From: Paraflavisolibacter caeni
Lineage (GTDB): Bacteria; Bacteroidota; Bacteroidia; Chitinophagales; Chitinophagaceae
DNA length: 64,000 bases
NCBI RefSeq assembly: GCF_025628885.1
Contig: NZ_JAOTIF010000009.1
Span: forward strand, 62,001 to 126,000
Reading direction: 5' to 3'
A model generated the notes under the pieces. That model ran no database searches, had not been told where the DNA came from, and saw nothing but the letters and a program-made list of their open reading frames with translations. The position numbers and the translations under genes were made by a program. Of this stretch, positions 15,447 to 23,674 are shown in pieces. The first letter of the stretch is position 1, and every line of letters begins with the position of its first letter.

Positions 15447-17930
15447 GTGAATTTACGTTCCCTTATCGTCTACTTATTATTTACCTCTATATCTATTTGC
15501 CTTCATGCTCAAAAAAAAACAGCGGTAGTTAGTGGTAAAGTTGTGAATGAAAATGAAGAGCCATTATCTGCAGTATCTGTGACGATTTTAGGGCAGCAAA
15601 CCGGTATTGCCACCAATGATTCAGGGTTATTCAGATTGAAAGTACCGGCAGACAAGGCCTTTGCACTCGTATTTTCCTATTCAGGCTACCGGCAGGTTCA
15701 ACAAAATTTTATTCTGAATGAAGGAGAAGAAGAATATGTAACCATTCACCTTCAATTAAGCTCGGAGACATTAAAAGAAGTAATTGTTTCCGATCAGCGC
15801 GACCGGACGGAGATCGGACTGATCCGCCCGAACCCTAAATCTGTACTCCAACTCCCAACGCCCGTTACAGGGGTAGAGAGTATGATCAAAGTTTTTGTGG
15901 GCTCTAATAACGAGCTTACTTCCCAATACAATGTACGAGGCGGCAGTTATGATGAAAACCTGATTTATGTAAACGACTTTGAAATATTCCGTCCCTACCT
16001 GGTACGTAGCGGACAGCAGGAAGGGTTAAGCTTTATCAACCCCGAGATGGTGCACAATGTTTCCTTCTACAATGGTGGTTTCCAATCAAAGTACGGGGAT
16101 AAGATGAGTTCGGTGCTCGATATTCAATACAACAAGCCCCGTGCCTTCGGAGGTTCTGCCTATGTGAGTATCCTGGAGCAAGGGCTACATTTTGAAGGTC
16201 TTGGGGCAAAGAACAAACTTTCATACATCATCGGCGCGCGCAACCGCAGCAACAAGAAATTATTAAGCAGCCAGGAAACAGAAGGGAATTATGTGCCCTC
16301 TTCAGCAGATCTGCAGGCATTGCTCACTTACCAGTTTTCTTCAAAATGGAGCGCAGAAATGTTGGGTAATATTTCTCAAACCAAGTTTTCCCTGGTACCT
16401 GAATTCAGCCAATTGACGTCTTCGGTGTTTACTCCTTATTACACCGCCAACCTTGGTGTTGATATCTATTTTGAAGGCCAGGAGAAAGACGCTTATTCCA
16501 CGAAAATGCTTGGTTTCGCTACCACTTTCCGGCCCTATAGAAATTTAAAGCTAAAATGGATGGCATCACGGTTCCAGGATATTGAAGAAGAAAACATAGA
16601 CATTGCCGGTGCGTATCTCTTTGGTGACCGTGATTTCGATAAATCCAACTCAACTTTTGGGACCATCGTCAATCCCCTGGGAGCAGGTGTTTACCAGAAC
16701 TATGCCCGGAATGATCTCAATATTGTAGACTACAACTTTTCTCATAATGGAAGCCTGAATAAAGGCAAACATCTATTTCTTTGGGGCGTTGGATACAATA
16801 AGACCTCGATCAAAGACGAGCTAAATGAATGGGAACTGCAGGATTCGGCTGGCTATACTTTGCCTTACAATCCCAATCTTTTAGAGTTGAACAGTGTGTT
16901 GCAATCAGCGGCGGATCTGAACATCAATAAGTTTCAAGGTTATGTGCAAGATAATATGCGCTTTGGCGACTCTTCGAACGCCTTTACATTACAGGCAGGC
17001 CTGCGCTTTAATTATAACGACCTCAATAAAGAATTTCTGTTGTCTCCCCGGCTCAGTGCCTCCTGGAAACCGGACTGGGAGCGAGACATCATTTTCAGAG
17101 CAGCGGTGGGAGCTTACCATCAGCCGCCTTTTTATCGTGAACTCAGGCGGTATGACGGTTCGGTAAACACGCAGGTGAAAGCACAGAAAAGCTGGCAAAC
17201 CGTTGCAGGTTTAGACTATAACTTCAAAGGCTGGAACCGGTTGTTGCGCTTTACGGCTGAAGCATATTATAAGCACATGACCGATGTGAACCCTTACGAT
17301 ATCGATAATGTGCGCATCCGCTATTTTGGGGAGAACAGCGCTAAAGCCTATGCAGCCGGATTGGAAATGCGCTTGTTTGGAGAGATCGTAAAGGATGCCG
17401 AAAGCTGGATCAGCCTGGGCTTTATGAGGACGCGGGAAGACCTGGAGAATGACTATTATAAGGTTTATACTGTTGACTCGTTGAACAAGCCAGTAGACAG
17501 TTCCATCACACAAAACGGATGGTTGCGCCGTCCCACTGACCGTCTGATCACTTTCGGCATGTTTTTCCAGGATTACCTGGCAACCAACAAGAATTTCAAA
17601 GTTTACCTGAACACGCTCTACGGAAGCAACCTGCCATACAATATCCCTGGCAGTGTACAATACAGGAATGCATTGACTATTGATCCCTATATACGTGTGG
17701 ATATTGGCTTTAGTGCCTTGTTACTGGATACAGATAAACAAAACAGGCGCAGTCATAGTCCTTTCAGGAACTTCAATAACATTTGGGCGAGCCTGGAGGT
17801 GTTTAACCTTCTGGATCATCCCAACACTATTTCCTACTTGCTGATCAAAGATTTTGCTAATAACACCTATGCTATGCCTAACAGGCTGACGCCGAGGCTG
17901 GTGAATTTGAAGTTAGTGGCGAGATGGTAG
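15447..17930 (+). CDS. TonB-dependent receptor with carboxypeptidase-like N-terminal domain
   Basis: 827 residues, GTG start. A signal peptide (about 1-21, ending CLHAQ) precedes a CarboxypepD_reg-like beta-sandwich (about 27-110: VSGKVVNENEEPLSAVSVTI), then a plug domain (about 130-225) with YNVRGGSYDENLIYVND, then the 22-strand barrel ending in LKLVARW, with the terminal aromatic residue typical of BAM substrates. No SusD partner or TonB box regulator sits nearby, so it is a stand-alone receptor, not a SusC of a utilisation locus. The ligand is unknown. It converges on the hemerythrin gene with a 1-nt gap. Confidence 0.9.
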   Translation: MNLRSLIVYLLFTSISICLHAQKKTAVVSGKVVNENEEPLSAVSVTILGQQTGIATNDSGLFRLKVPADKAFALVFSYSGYRQVQQNFILNEGEEEYVTIHLQLSSETLKEVIVSDQRDRTEIGLIRPNPKSVLQLPTPVTGVESMIKVFVGSNNELTSQYNVRGGSYDENLIYVNDFEIFRPYLVRSGQQEGLSFINPEMVHNVSFYNGGFQSKYGDKMSSVLDIQYNKPRAFGGSAYVSILEQGLHFEGLGAKNKLSYIIGARNRSNKKLLSSQETEGNYVPSSADLQALLTYQFSSKWSAEMLGNISQTKFSLVPEFSQLTSSVFTPYYTANLGVDIYFEGQEKDAYSTKMLGFATTFRPYRNLKLKWMASRFQDIEEENIDIAGAYLFGDRDFDKSNSTFGTIVNPLGAGVYQNYARNDLNIVDYNFSHNGSLNKGKHLFLWGVGYNKTSIKDELNEWELQDSAGYTLPYNPNLLELNSVLQSAADLNINKFQGYVQDNMRFGDSSNAFTLQAGLRFNYNDLNKEFLLSPRLSASWKPDWERDIIFRAAVGAYHQPPFYRELRRYDGSVNTQVKAQKSWQTVAGLDYNFKGWNRLLRFTAEAYYKHMTDVNPYDIDNVRIRYFGENSAKAYAAGLEMRLFGEIVKDAESWISLGFMRTREDLENDYYKVYTVDSLNKPVDSSITQNGWLRRPTDRLITFGMFFQDYLATNKNFKVYLNTLYGSNLPYNIPGSVQYRNALTIDPYIRVDIGFSALLLDTDKQNRRSHSPFRNFNNIWASLEVFNLLDHPNTISYLLIKDFANNTYAMPNRLTPRLVNLKLVARW

Positions 17931-17931
17931 T

Positions 17932-18417
17932 TTATTTTTCGAGCCAAAATTCATCATGATAGATTTCATTTGCATTTCCTTTTTCATCTTGCAAATGAGC
18001 CCCGATGGCTTCCAGCTGGCTGGCAGATGCGATGGTTTCTATGAATGGGAACAGCACGCGTTCTTCGAAGCGGATATGGAGATCTAAGATCCGTACCAGC
18101 CTTTCCAATCCCTCATATTCAGGGCGTTTTTGGATCAGTTCTATTTTAAATTGGATACCCTCGTGCTCTTCAAGCATTTTTTCCATCATGGGATGGTGGG
18201 CGGATACTATTTGCAGCAGTTCGTCTTCTTCTTTTTTGAAATGGCTTGCGAAGTGGTTTGTCCAGGCCCAAAGGCAAAAGTTAGCCATGCGACGTGGTGT
18301 CACCTCCTTTTTGATGCCTTGCCTGATTTTCCAGCAAAACAGGAGTCCATCATGGTGCTCACGGGAAAGGGGCCTTAGTGATGCGCTACGTTTGATTGGT
18401 TTCAATGTATTTGCCAT
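17932..18417 (-). CDS. Hemerythrin-like domain protein
   Basis: 161 residues. The four-helix hemerythrin HHE pattern is visible: LSREHHDGLLF (helix 1 His), NHFASHFKKEEDEL (helix 2 His and Glu), LEEHEGIQF (helix 3 His) and LDLHIRFEERVLFPFIE (helix 4 His and Glu). Such proteins bind a di-iron centre and are linked to oxygen, nitric oxide or iron-sulfur repair responses. A TAnnTTTG box just 5 bases upstream of the start (18422-18429) would give a leaderless transcript. Confidence 0.88.
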   Translation of the reverse strand: MANTLKPIKRSASLRPLSREHHDGLLFCWKIRQGIKKEVTPRRMANFCLWAWTNHFASHFKKEEDELLQIVSAHHPMMEKMLEEHEGIQFKIELIQKRPEYEGLERLVRILDLHIRFEERVLFPFIETIASASQLEAIGAHLQDEKGNANEIYHDEFWLEK

Positions 18418-18421
18418 GGTA

Positions 18422-18429
18422 CAAAGTTA
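18422..18429 (-). promoter_or_regulatory. -7 box TAACTTTG directly at the hemerythrin start
   Basis: Read on the minus strand, TAACTTTG matches TAnnTTTG and ends 5 nt before the ATG, so transcription should begin at or within a base or two of the start codon. A second box (TAACTTTG, 18457-18464) lies 35 bases upstream and would give a normal leader. Confidence 0.55.
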
Positions 18430-18565
18430 TTTTGCCGTGGCGCGAAAGAATATGACCAAAGTTAGTGTTAAAATGAATATTCGTCATCATGAGGCCTCAC
18501 CTCCAGTTAACCTCTTTGAAGCTGAAGCCTCATTGGGAACAAATTTCTCTGTCGATCTACCTGGG

Positions 18566-18847
18566 CTAATTTTCATTAGCATACTCAAAGGAAGCATAAT
18601 ACTTCCAGGGATAAGGATATAAGTGTAAAAGTTCGCCTGCAAGGGCTTCATCTTTTACAACCAGGTCGACATAAGTCCTTTTTCCTGGAGAGAGTGGTTC
18701 TGTAGTTTGTTCGCTAAATCTCCGGGTAAGAATTACATTACCGGGCACCTCCAATTTTTGTTCATCTCCCATTTCGGGTTGATAAGAACCCTGCACCCAG
18801 CCACTTGGAGTCAGGTGGAAATCCCACCACTCTTTAGTAAAAATCAT
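18566..18847 (-). CDS. Small conserved-type hypothetical protein
   Basis: 93 residues, not recognised. It is rich in Trp and Tyr (KEWWDFHLTPSGWVQGSYQP; HLYPYPWKYYASFEY), has no signal peptide or membrane segment, and reads like a compact beta-rich soluble protein. Composition and codon use resemble neighbouring genes, which supports a real gene. It stands between the hemerythrin gene and another small hypothetical gene, all on the minus strand but with wide gaps. Confidence 0.65.
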   Translation of the reverse strand: MIFTKEWWDFHLTPSGWVQGSYQPEMGDEQKLEVPGNVILTRRFSEQTTEPLSPGKRTYVDLVVKDEALAGELLHLYPYPWKYYASFEYANEN

Positions 18848-19138
18848 AAGCTTAGGTTTTTGTGTTTATAAATATCTATTAAGATAATAAAAGGAGACGA
18901 TTCTAAACAAGGAAGAAAGAAACTTTTTTAGTGTATTTTTCTATATATAAAAAGAGCTTTCAATCCTTTATAGATTAAACCAGGATGTTATAAGAAAAGC
19001 TAAGGTCTAAGGTTGCCTCTCGATGGAATGTAAAAAGCTTACCTAAAGTTGATGTATAACCGAAATATTTCTATGAATACAAGAATTAATGTATCATTCT
19101 TAAAAAAGAGGAACACTACTGATGCTAAAGGACAGCAA

Positions 19139-19405
19139 TCAAAGCAATGAATAGATAGAATTGATATCGACCTGGTCTAAATATAAATCCAGCTTCTTAT
19201 AATTACTAAAAGCCTTGACCTTATGTATCTTGTTTGATTTTTTATGAAACCACACTTCACAATAAAAGTCCCATAGTTTAAACAAGCCTACTTTACATCC
19301 TTCTGAGCGACGGTAAACATCGAGATAAACACCATGATCGTCGATAAGGATTATTTTCTCTTCTTCGCACAAGGTATCGAATTGATGTAGGGTTAAGGTT
19401 CGCAT
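19139..19405 (-). CDS. Small hypothetical protein
   Basis: 88 residues starting MRTLTLHQFDTLCEEEKIIL, then IDDHGVYLDVYRRSEGCKVG and an aromatic-rich end. Not recognised as a named family, though the start and composition look like a short soluble Bacteroidota protein seen in several Chitinophagaceae (from memory, weak). It lies downstream of the tRNA pair on the same strand, beyond their terminator. No motif suggests a function. Confidence 0.65.
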   Translation of the reverse strand: MRTLTLHQFDTLCEEEKIILIDDHGVYLDVYRRSEGCKVGLFKLWDFYCEVWFHKKSNKIHKVKAFSNYKKLDLYLDQVDINSIYSLL

Positions 19406-19531
19406 ATCAGTGGTTTGGTTATGTATTAAATTAATAAATTGTTAGAATAATAACAAATACCGTGCTTCGAATGAGGGAAATAAAAGAAATGAAAATAAAG
19501 AGATAGGAGCAAATGAAATGAAAGAAAACAA

Positions 19532-19572
19532 AAAAGCCGTAAGCAATTGTATTACAATTTTTTACGGCTTTT
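19532..19572 (-). terminator. Terminator after tRNA-Leu(UAA)
   Basis: Arms AAAAGCCGTAA (19532-19542) and TTACGGCTTTT (19562-19572) with a further inner stem (AATTGT/ACAATT). It lies 6 nt past the 3' end of the tRNA-Leu gene on the minus strand and ends in a T-run. Confidence 0.85.
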
Positions 19573-19578
19573 GATCTG

Positions 19579-19664
19579 TGCCCCAGGCGGGAGTTGAACC
19601 CGCACGGGCGTTGCGGCCCACAGGATTTTAAGTCCTGCGTGTCTACCAGTTCCACCACCAGGGC
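19579..19664 (-). tRNA. tRNA-Leu (anticodon UAA)
   Basis: 86-nt class II tRNA with a long variable arm. The acceptor stem GCCCTGG pairs with CTGGGGC through two G-U pairs. The T-arm is GCGGG-TTCAACT-CCCGC. The anticodon loop CTTAAAA gives anticodon TAA. The 3' CCA is not encoded. It is downstream of tRNA-Gly on the same strand, with a terminator-like hairpin between them. Confidence 0.96.
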
Positions 19665-19667
19665 TCC

Positions 19668-19697
19668 AAAAAAAATCCTCCCGAAAATTTGGGAGGA
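19668..19697 (-). terminator. Terminator between tRNA-Gly and tRNA-Leu
   Basis: TCCTCCC and GGGAGGA (19676-19682 and 19691-19697) form a hairpin with a run of eight T on the minus strand at 19668-19675. It would end part of the transcription from tRNA-Gly, so the two tRNAs may be uncoupled. Confidence 0.75.
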
Positions 19698-19704
19698 CAA
19701 TCTG

Positions 19705-19777
19705 AGCGGAAGACGAGGCTCGAACCCGCGACCTCAACCTTGGCAAGGTTGCGCTCTACCAACTGAGCTACTTCCGC
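19705..19777 (-). tRNA. tRNA-Gly (anticodon GCC)
   Basis: 73 nt, canonical cloverleaf: acceptor GCGGAAG with CTTCCGC, D-arm with AGCTCAGTTGGTAGAGC, anticodon loop TTGCCAA (anticodon GCC), T-arm CGCGGGTTCGAGCC. Discriminator T; the CCA is not encoded. Confidence 0.97.
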
Positions 19778-19851
19778 ATTTTAAGAACTTATTGTTTGGG
19801 GTTGCAAAAATAGGGTTTTTGTAATTCCTGCCAAACTTTTTTTTACTTTTT

Positions 19852-20076
19852 TTACTTGTATTTCGGAGTGTACAAAGTGCTCTCCTGAACCTTTGGTTCG
19901 AACTTATTTTTATTATAACGCTCGGTATACAAACGTGCACATGTGCCAAATGTAAAAGCAACAAAACAAAATACAGACAAGTAAAACACAAAAGCAGAAG
20001 ATGACACCCAGTTGTGAGTAAAATCCCTGTCCTGTACTTTTTGCAACTCTTCTCTATACTCTTGCTGTAAATCCAT
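19852..20076 (-). CDS. Small single-pass membrane protein, hypothetical
   Basis: 74 residues from the second in-frame ATG (MDLQQEYREELQKVQDRD). A polar N-terminal helix is followed by one membrane segment (about 26-46, ending FTFGTCARLY) and a basic tail. The first in-frame Met lies only 7 residues upstream. No named family is recognised. It sits between the tRNA-Gly gene and the glycosyltransferase, with a divergence gap of about 60 nt, and could share a transcript with either. Confidence 0.6.
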   Translation of the reverse strand: MDLQQEYREELQKVQDRDFTHNWVSSSAFVFYLSVFCFVAFTFGTCARLYTERYNKNKFEPKVQESTLYTPKYK

Positions 20077-20139
20077 ACATGCGTTTTGAGGTTGCAAAAA
20101 TAATGGTACGATTTGAATATTTCAAAACTCTTTTTAAAC

Positions 20140-21174
20140 TTAGTTATCCACATTAATTATTTCTGAAAAGCGTGTTTTCTTCTTTACAAAATGCTCCCAT
20201 ATAATAATGCCTTGACAGATACCATGCAAGCTTTTTATTGGAGCCAGTGGATACGTTCTCTTTGTTCTTTTATGAAAGATGCACCAGCGGCAAAATGCAA
20301 GGTGCGCTTTTATGATAGCAATGAAGTATCCGCCATCACCGGAAAGCAAACCCTTTAGTGCTGAAACCTGGTCGAGTGCCATGCGAAAAGGAATCTTCCA
20401 CCACTTCTCGGGCCAAGGCAGGTTTTTAGCCAGCATGATCTGGTTGTTGCGGAAATTAAGAAATGTCTTCTTCGAATTACCTCTTGGCAATGTGCCTCCA
20501 CCTACATGATATACTATAGATTGAGGGCAGCAAAACAGTTTAAAGCCTGATAGCTGCAGACGCCAGCACAAATCAATTTCTTCCTGGTGTGCGAAAAAAT
20601 ATTCATCAAAACCATTCAATTGTCTGAATACATTGCTCCTGATCAACAATGCAGCACCGCTTGCCCAAAACACCTGTTGCGTTGTATCGTACTGTCCGTG
20701 GTCTTCTTCGCAAACATCGAAAATGCGACCGCGGGCGAAAGGATAGCCATAAGCATCCAACCAACCACCAGCGGCACCGGCATATTCAAACAATCTTTTG
20801 TTTTTATAAGCTAAAATCTTGGGTTGGCAGGCTGCATTCCTGTCATTGCTTTCTAATAATTCCACCATTGGCTGCAGCCATCCGGGCGTGATTTCAACAT
20901 CAGAATTCAGCAGCATGAAATAATCAGCCTCTACCCTTTTTAATGCCTCATTATATCCCCTTGCAAAACCAAAGTTCTGGTGCAGCACGACAACCTCTAC
21001 CTTAGGAAAGTTTGACCTTACAAAATCTACAGAACCATCTGTTGAAGCATTGTCAGCGACAACTACTTTATAGTTACCGTAATTAGTAGACAATACTGAA
21101 GGAAGAAACTGCTCCAAGTGATGTTTGCCGTTCCAATTCAAAATAACGATAGCAACAGAGGGTGAATAAACCAA
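20140..21174 (-). CDS. Family 2 glycosyltransferase (rhamnosyltransferase-like)
   Basis: 344 residues, TTG start (upstream frame is closed by a stop two codons before, and no ATG precedes the domain). GT-A fold landmarks: VAIVILNWNGKHHLEQFLPS, VVVADNASTDGSVDFV, metal-binding LLNSDVEITPG, WASGAALLIRS, and the acceptor-site segment DEYFFAHQEEIDLCWRLQ. This matches the WcaA/RfbF-type cytosolic enzymes that add sugars to lipid-linked glycans. No other polysaccharide genes flank it. The protein ends with a hydrophobic/basic helix that may touch the membrane. Confidence 0.9.
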   Translation of the reverse strand: MVYSPSVAIVILNWNGKHHLEQFLPSVLSTNYGNYKVVVADNASTDGSVDFVRSNFPKVEVVVLHQNFGFARGYNEALKRVEADYFMLLNSDVEITPGWLQPMVELLESNDRNAACQPKILAYKNKRLFEYAGAAGGWLDAYGYPFARGRIFDVCEEDHGQYDTTQQVFWASGAALLIRSNVFRQLNGFDEYFFAHQEEIDLCWRLQLSGFKLFCCPQSIVYHVGGGTLPRGNSKKTFLNFRNNQIMLAKNLPWPEKWWKIPFRMALDQVSALKGLLSGDGGYFIAIIKAHLAFCRWCIFHKRTKRTYPLAPIKSLHGICQGIIIWEHFVKKKTRFSEIINVDN

Positions 21175-21265
21175 TTTTCAACAGATTAAGTTTCAAAAAT
21201 AAGTGAAGAGGAAATAACTGGTACCTCTAACTTCGTGAGTACTATTTATTTTTCACAATTTTAGC

Positions 21266-22414
21266 ATGCTACGACAATTATTAGACTGGCGGGTTTTACT
21301 GGCGGTGATCGCCATCCTGATCGTGAGCGGCACTATCTGGTACTCGTCTTATCTGGCAGAAAAGATAGAGAAAGAAGAGCGCCAAAAAGTGGAGGAATGG
21401 GTTGAAGCCAGTGCATCACTGCTGAACCCATTAAATACGGATACCCGTTTGCCTTTTAAGATCTTCCAGGACAATGACGATATTCCAATTATTGCTACAA
21501 ACGAAAAAGACAGTATTACCGGATATCAAAACCTGGACTCGGCCATTGCTGAAAAGCGTCCTGATTTCCTCCAACAGAAATTAAAGCAGTTTAAATCGGA
21601 AAACCCGCCGATCACCTGGACAGATCCATTGGACTCCAGTAAAGTAAACCGCTATTATTATGGCCACAGCAGATTGATAAAAGAGATCCAGTATTATCCC
21701 TTGGTACAGTTATTCATTGTTGGCTTGTTCATCACCTTTACGCTATTGCTCTTACGCAGCAGCTACCGTTCAACACAAAACCAGGTATGGGCCGGGATGG
21801 CCAAGGAGACGGCACACCAATTAGGGACGCCTGTTTCGTCGCTGGAAGGTTGGCTGGAAATATTGAGGGAAGTGCCTGATAACGAAAAAGTGGTTACGGA
21901 ACTTGAAAAAGACATTTCACGGCTACGGCTTGTCTCCGATCGTTTCGGGAAAATCGGGAGCACACCAAAGTTGGAAGAACACAATGTAGTGGACCTGGTA
22001 GAAGACATGGTAGAATATATCAGGAAGAGGGCTTCCGGAAAAGTTATGTTTGCCATCAATACCCACCAGAAAACTTATATTCCGGCCCGCTTATCGGCGC
22101 CTTTGTTTGACTGGGTAATTGAGAATCTTCTTAAAAATGCATTGGATGCCATGGAAGGCAAAGGATCTATTACGATCAATATTATTGAGGGAGAAAAGAA
22201 CGTGATCATTGATGTTACAGACACCGGAAAAGGCATCAGCAAGCAAAATATTTCAAAAGTTTTCAAGCCAGGATTTACAACCAAGAAGCGTGGATGGGGC
22301 CTTGGACTTACACTTTCAAAGAGGATTATCGATCAATATCATAAAGGAAGTTTGACTGTAAAAAATTCTGAACCAGGAAAAGGAACAACTTTTCGCATTG
22401 TTTTGAAAAAATAG
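21266..22414 (+). CDS. Membrane sensor histidine kinase
   Basis: 382 residues. TM1 about 9-29, periplasmic sensor about 30-140, TM2 about 144-164. The phospho-acceptor is His184 in AKETAHQLGTPVSSLEGW, an H-box with the Gln-Leu-Gly variant common in Bacteroidota HisKA_7TM-like kinases. The ATPase domain has ENLLKNALDAMEG (N box), DTGKGIS (G1) and GWGLGLTLSK (G2). No response regulator is adjacent; the LuxR-type regulator at 31.3 kb is about 9 kb away with no visible link. The stop codon overlaps the promoter region of the downstream tRNA-Leu. Confidence 0.94.
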   Translation: MLRQLLDWRVLLAVIAILIVSGTIWYSSYLAEKIEKEERQKVEEWVEASASLLNPLNTDTRLPFKIFQDNDDIPIIATNEKDSITGYQNLDSAIAEKRPDFLQQKLKQFKSENPPITWTDPLDSSKVNRYYYGHSRLIKEIQYYPLVQLFIVGLFITFTLLLLRSSYRSTQNQVWAGMAKETAHQLGTPVSSLEGWLEILREVPDNEKVVTELEKDISRLRLVSDRFGKIGSTPKLEEHNVVDLVEDMVEYIRKRASGKVMFAINTHQKTYIPARLSAPLFDWVIENLLKNALDAMEGKGSITINIIEGEKNVIIDVTDTGKGISKQNISKVFKPGFTTKKRGWGLGLTLSKRIIDQYHKGSLTVKNSEPGKGTTFRIVLKK

Positions 22415-22423
22415 ATACATTTG
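22398..22423 (+). promoter_or_regulatory. Promoter of tRNA-Leu(GAG)
   Basis: A -7 box TACATTTG (22416-22423) follows a TTG (22398-22400) at 15 nt spacing, slightly short of the usual 19. It begins within the last codons of the histidine kinase gene. The tRNA starts 18 nt after the box. Confidence 0.6.
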
Positions 22424-22441
22424 CAACCCGCTGATTCAACT

Positions 22442-22525
22442 GCCCAGGTGTTGAAATTGGTAGACAAGCCACTTTGAGGTGGTGGTGCTCGAAAGGGCGT
22501 GCTGGTTCGAATCCAGTCCTGGGCA
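22442..22525 (+). tRNA. tRNA-Leu (anticodon GAG)
   Basis: 84-nt class II tRNA. Acceptor GCCCAGG/CCTGGGC with discriminator A; anticodon stem CCACT/GGTGG (one U-G); loop TTGAGGT gives anticodon GAG; a long variable arm is present; T-arm CTGGTTCGAATCCAG. The CCA is not encoded. Confidence 0.96.
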
Positions 22526-22534
22526 CTTACGAAC

Positions 22535-22577
22535 ACGACTTTGTAAATCAACTTTTACAAAGTCGTTTCTTTTTTTC
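22535..22577 (+). terminator. Terminator of tRNA-Leu(GAG)
   Basis: Arms 22535-22547 and 22554-22566 (ACGACTTTGTAAA and its exact complement) with a 6-nt loop, followed by a T-rich run. Confidence 0.92.
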
Positions 22578-22848
22578 GGATATCCTTAATGGCTGATTCG
22601 TTTTCTATTCTTCTCATCGCCAGGATTGAGTATTCGCTATTCAACTCATTGGTTGTGCTTCTGGAAACTTCCATTTGCCATCCAGAATTTCCTTTGCCAA
22701 TTCTGTACTTTACATTCGAGGCATATTTATCCTCATCAAACATCATAAGCAACATAAACCGCTTACCTGCATCAATATCGAACACGCCAGAAGCGCTTAT
22801 TCCGCCAAAGAACAATAATTCCGAAAAAAGTATATTGATAATCTGCAT
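22555..22848 (-). CDS. Possible small hypothetical protein
   Basis: 97 residues, not recognised. The composition (FGGISASGVFDIDAGKRF, MLLMMFDEDKYASNVKYRIG) reads more like a real protein than the opposite strand does, with a likely beta-rich core. Its 3' end overlaps the hairpin of the tRNA-Leu terminator on the other strand, which lowers confidence. No domain, signal peptide or neighbour hints at function. Confidence 0.45.
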   Translation of the reverse strand: MQIINILFSELLFFGGISASGVFDIDAGKRFMLLMMFDEDKYASNVKYRIGKGNSGWQMEVSRSTTNELNSEYSILAMRRIENESAIKDIRKKETTL

Positions 22849-23018
22849 AGAACAGGAAAAGCTGGTTTCAAAATTTAAGCTTACCCAAAACTGGCTCTAC
22901 ATGCAATGCTTTAATACACAGTTGCTCATAAGTTGTTACTAATTATGATGTAGCCACACTTAATTGCATGTATAAAAATATTGGAATGATATTTTTTATA
23001 TGTTTCAAAAACTACACT

Positions 23019-23672
23019 ATGAAACAATTACGGAATAATGGTCTCTCTCTGGTTTTTTTATTATTATTCCTGTTTTCAATTATAGGACAGGCCTTAACAG
23101 GATTAAAAGAACACAACCAGGAGATGGAAGAAGAAGGTGGCAAGGAGATCAACATGTCACATTATCTTACATCAGGCCATTTTTTACAGGCAACGTTTGA
23201 GAACTGGGAAAGCGAGTTCTTTCAAATGGCATTATTTGTTATATTAACCATGCTTCTATATCAAAAAGGATCCTCCGAATCAAAGGACCCTGATAAAAAA
23301 GAGGAGGTAGATAAAGAACCAGACCCGGGAAAAAAGGATGCGCCATGGCCGGTAAAAACAGGTGGTATTGTGCTTGCTATCTATAAGAATTCACTGTGCT
23401 ACGCACTCTTTTTGTTGTTTCTTCTCAGCTTTCTTGCACACTGGTATGGCAGTTTAAAAGATTACAATGAAGTGGCCTTGCTGAAAGGAATGCCGACAGA
23501 AACGGCCATCCAGTACCTGGGTAATTCACGTTTATGGTTTGAATCTTTTCAAAATTGGCAAAGCGAGTTCTTATCCGTGTTGGCCATTGTGGCACTTAGT
23601 ATTTTCCTGCGTCAAAAAGGATCGCCCCAATCTAAACCAGTAGATGCGCCGGATAGGGAAACCGGAGGTTAA
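23019..23672 (+). CDS. DUF6766 family membrane protein, internally duplicated
   Basis: 217 residues from the ATG at 23019; the longer upstream frame adds a non-homologous lead. Four membrane segments are arranged as two similar halves. Each half ends in a matching block: NWESEFFQMALFVILTMLLY then QKGSSESK in the first, NWQSEFLSVLAIVALSIFLR then QKGSPQSK in the second. A charged Lys/Asp/Glu linker (about 100-125) separates them. This is the DUF6766 pattern. Function unknown; homologues are small integral inner-membrane proteins. Confidence 0.82.
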   Translation: MKQLRNNGLSLVFLLLFLFSIIGQALTGLKEHNQEMEEEGGKEINMSHYLTSGHFLQATFENWESEFFQMALFVILTMLLYQKGSSESKDPDKKEEVDKEPDPGKKDAPWPVKTGGIVLAIYKNSLCYALFLLFLLSFLAHWYGSLKDYNEVALLKGMPTETAIQYLGNSRLWFESFQNWQSEFLSVLAIVALSIFLRQKGSPQSKPVDAPDRETGG

Positions 23673-23674
23673 CC

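Noticed and set aside
19431-20153. Open frames covering the tRNA-Leu and tRNA-Gly genes
   Set aside because: They run through both tRNA genes and their terminators, so their openness is accidental.
22589-22942. 117-codon plus-strand frame opposite the 97-residue minus-strand candidate
   Set aside because: Less protein-like than the minus-strand frame, low-complexity Ile/Ser/Asn content, no upstream signal.
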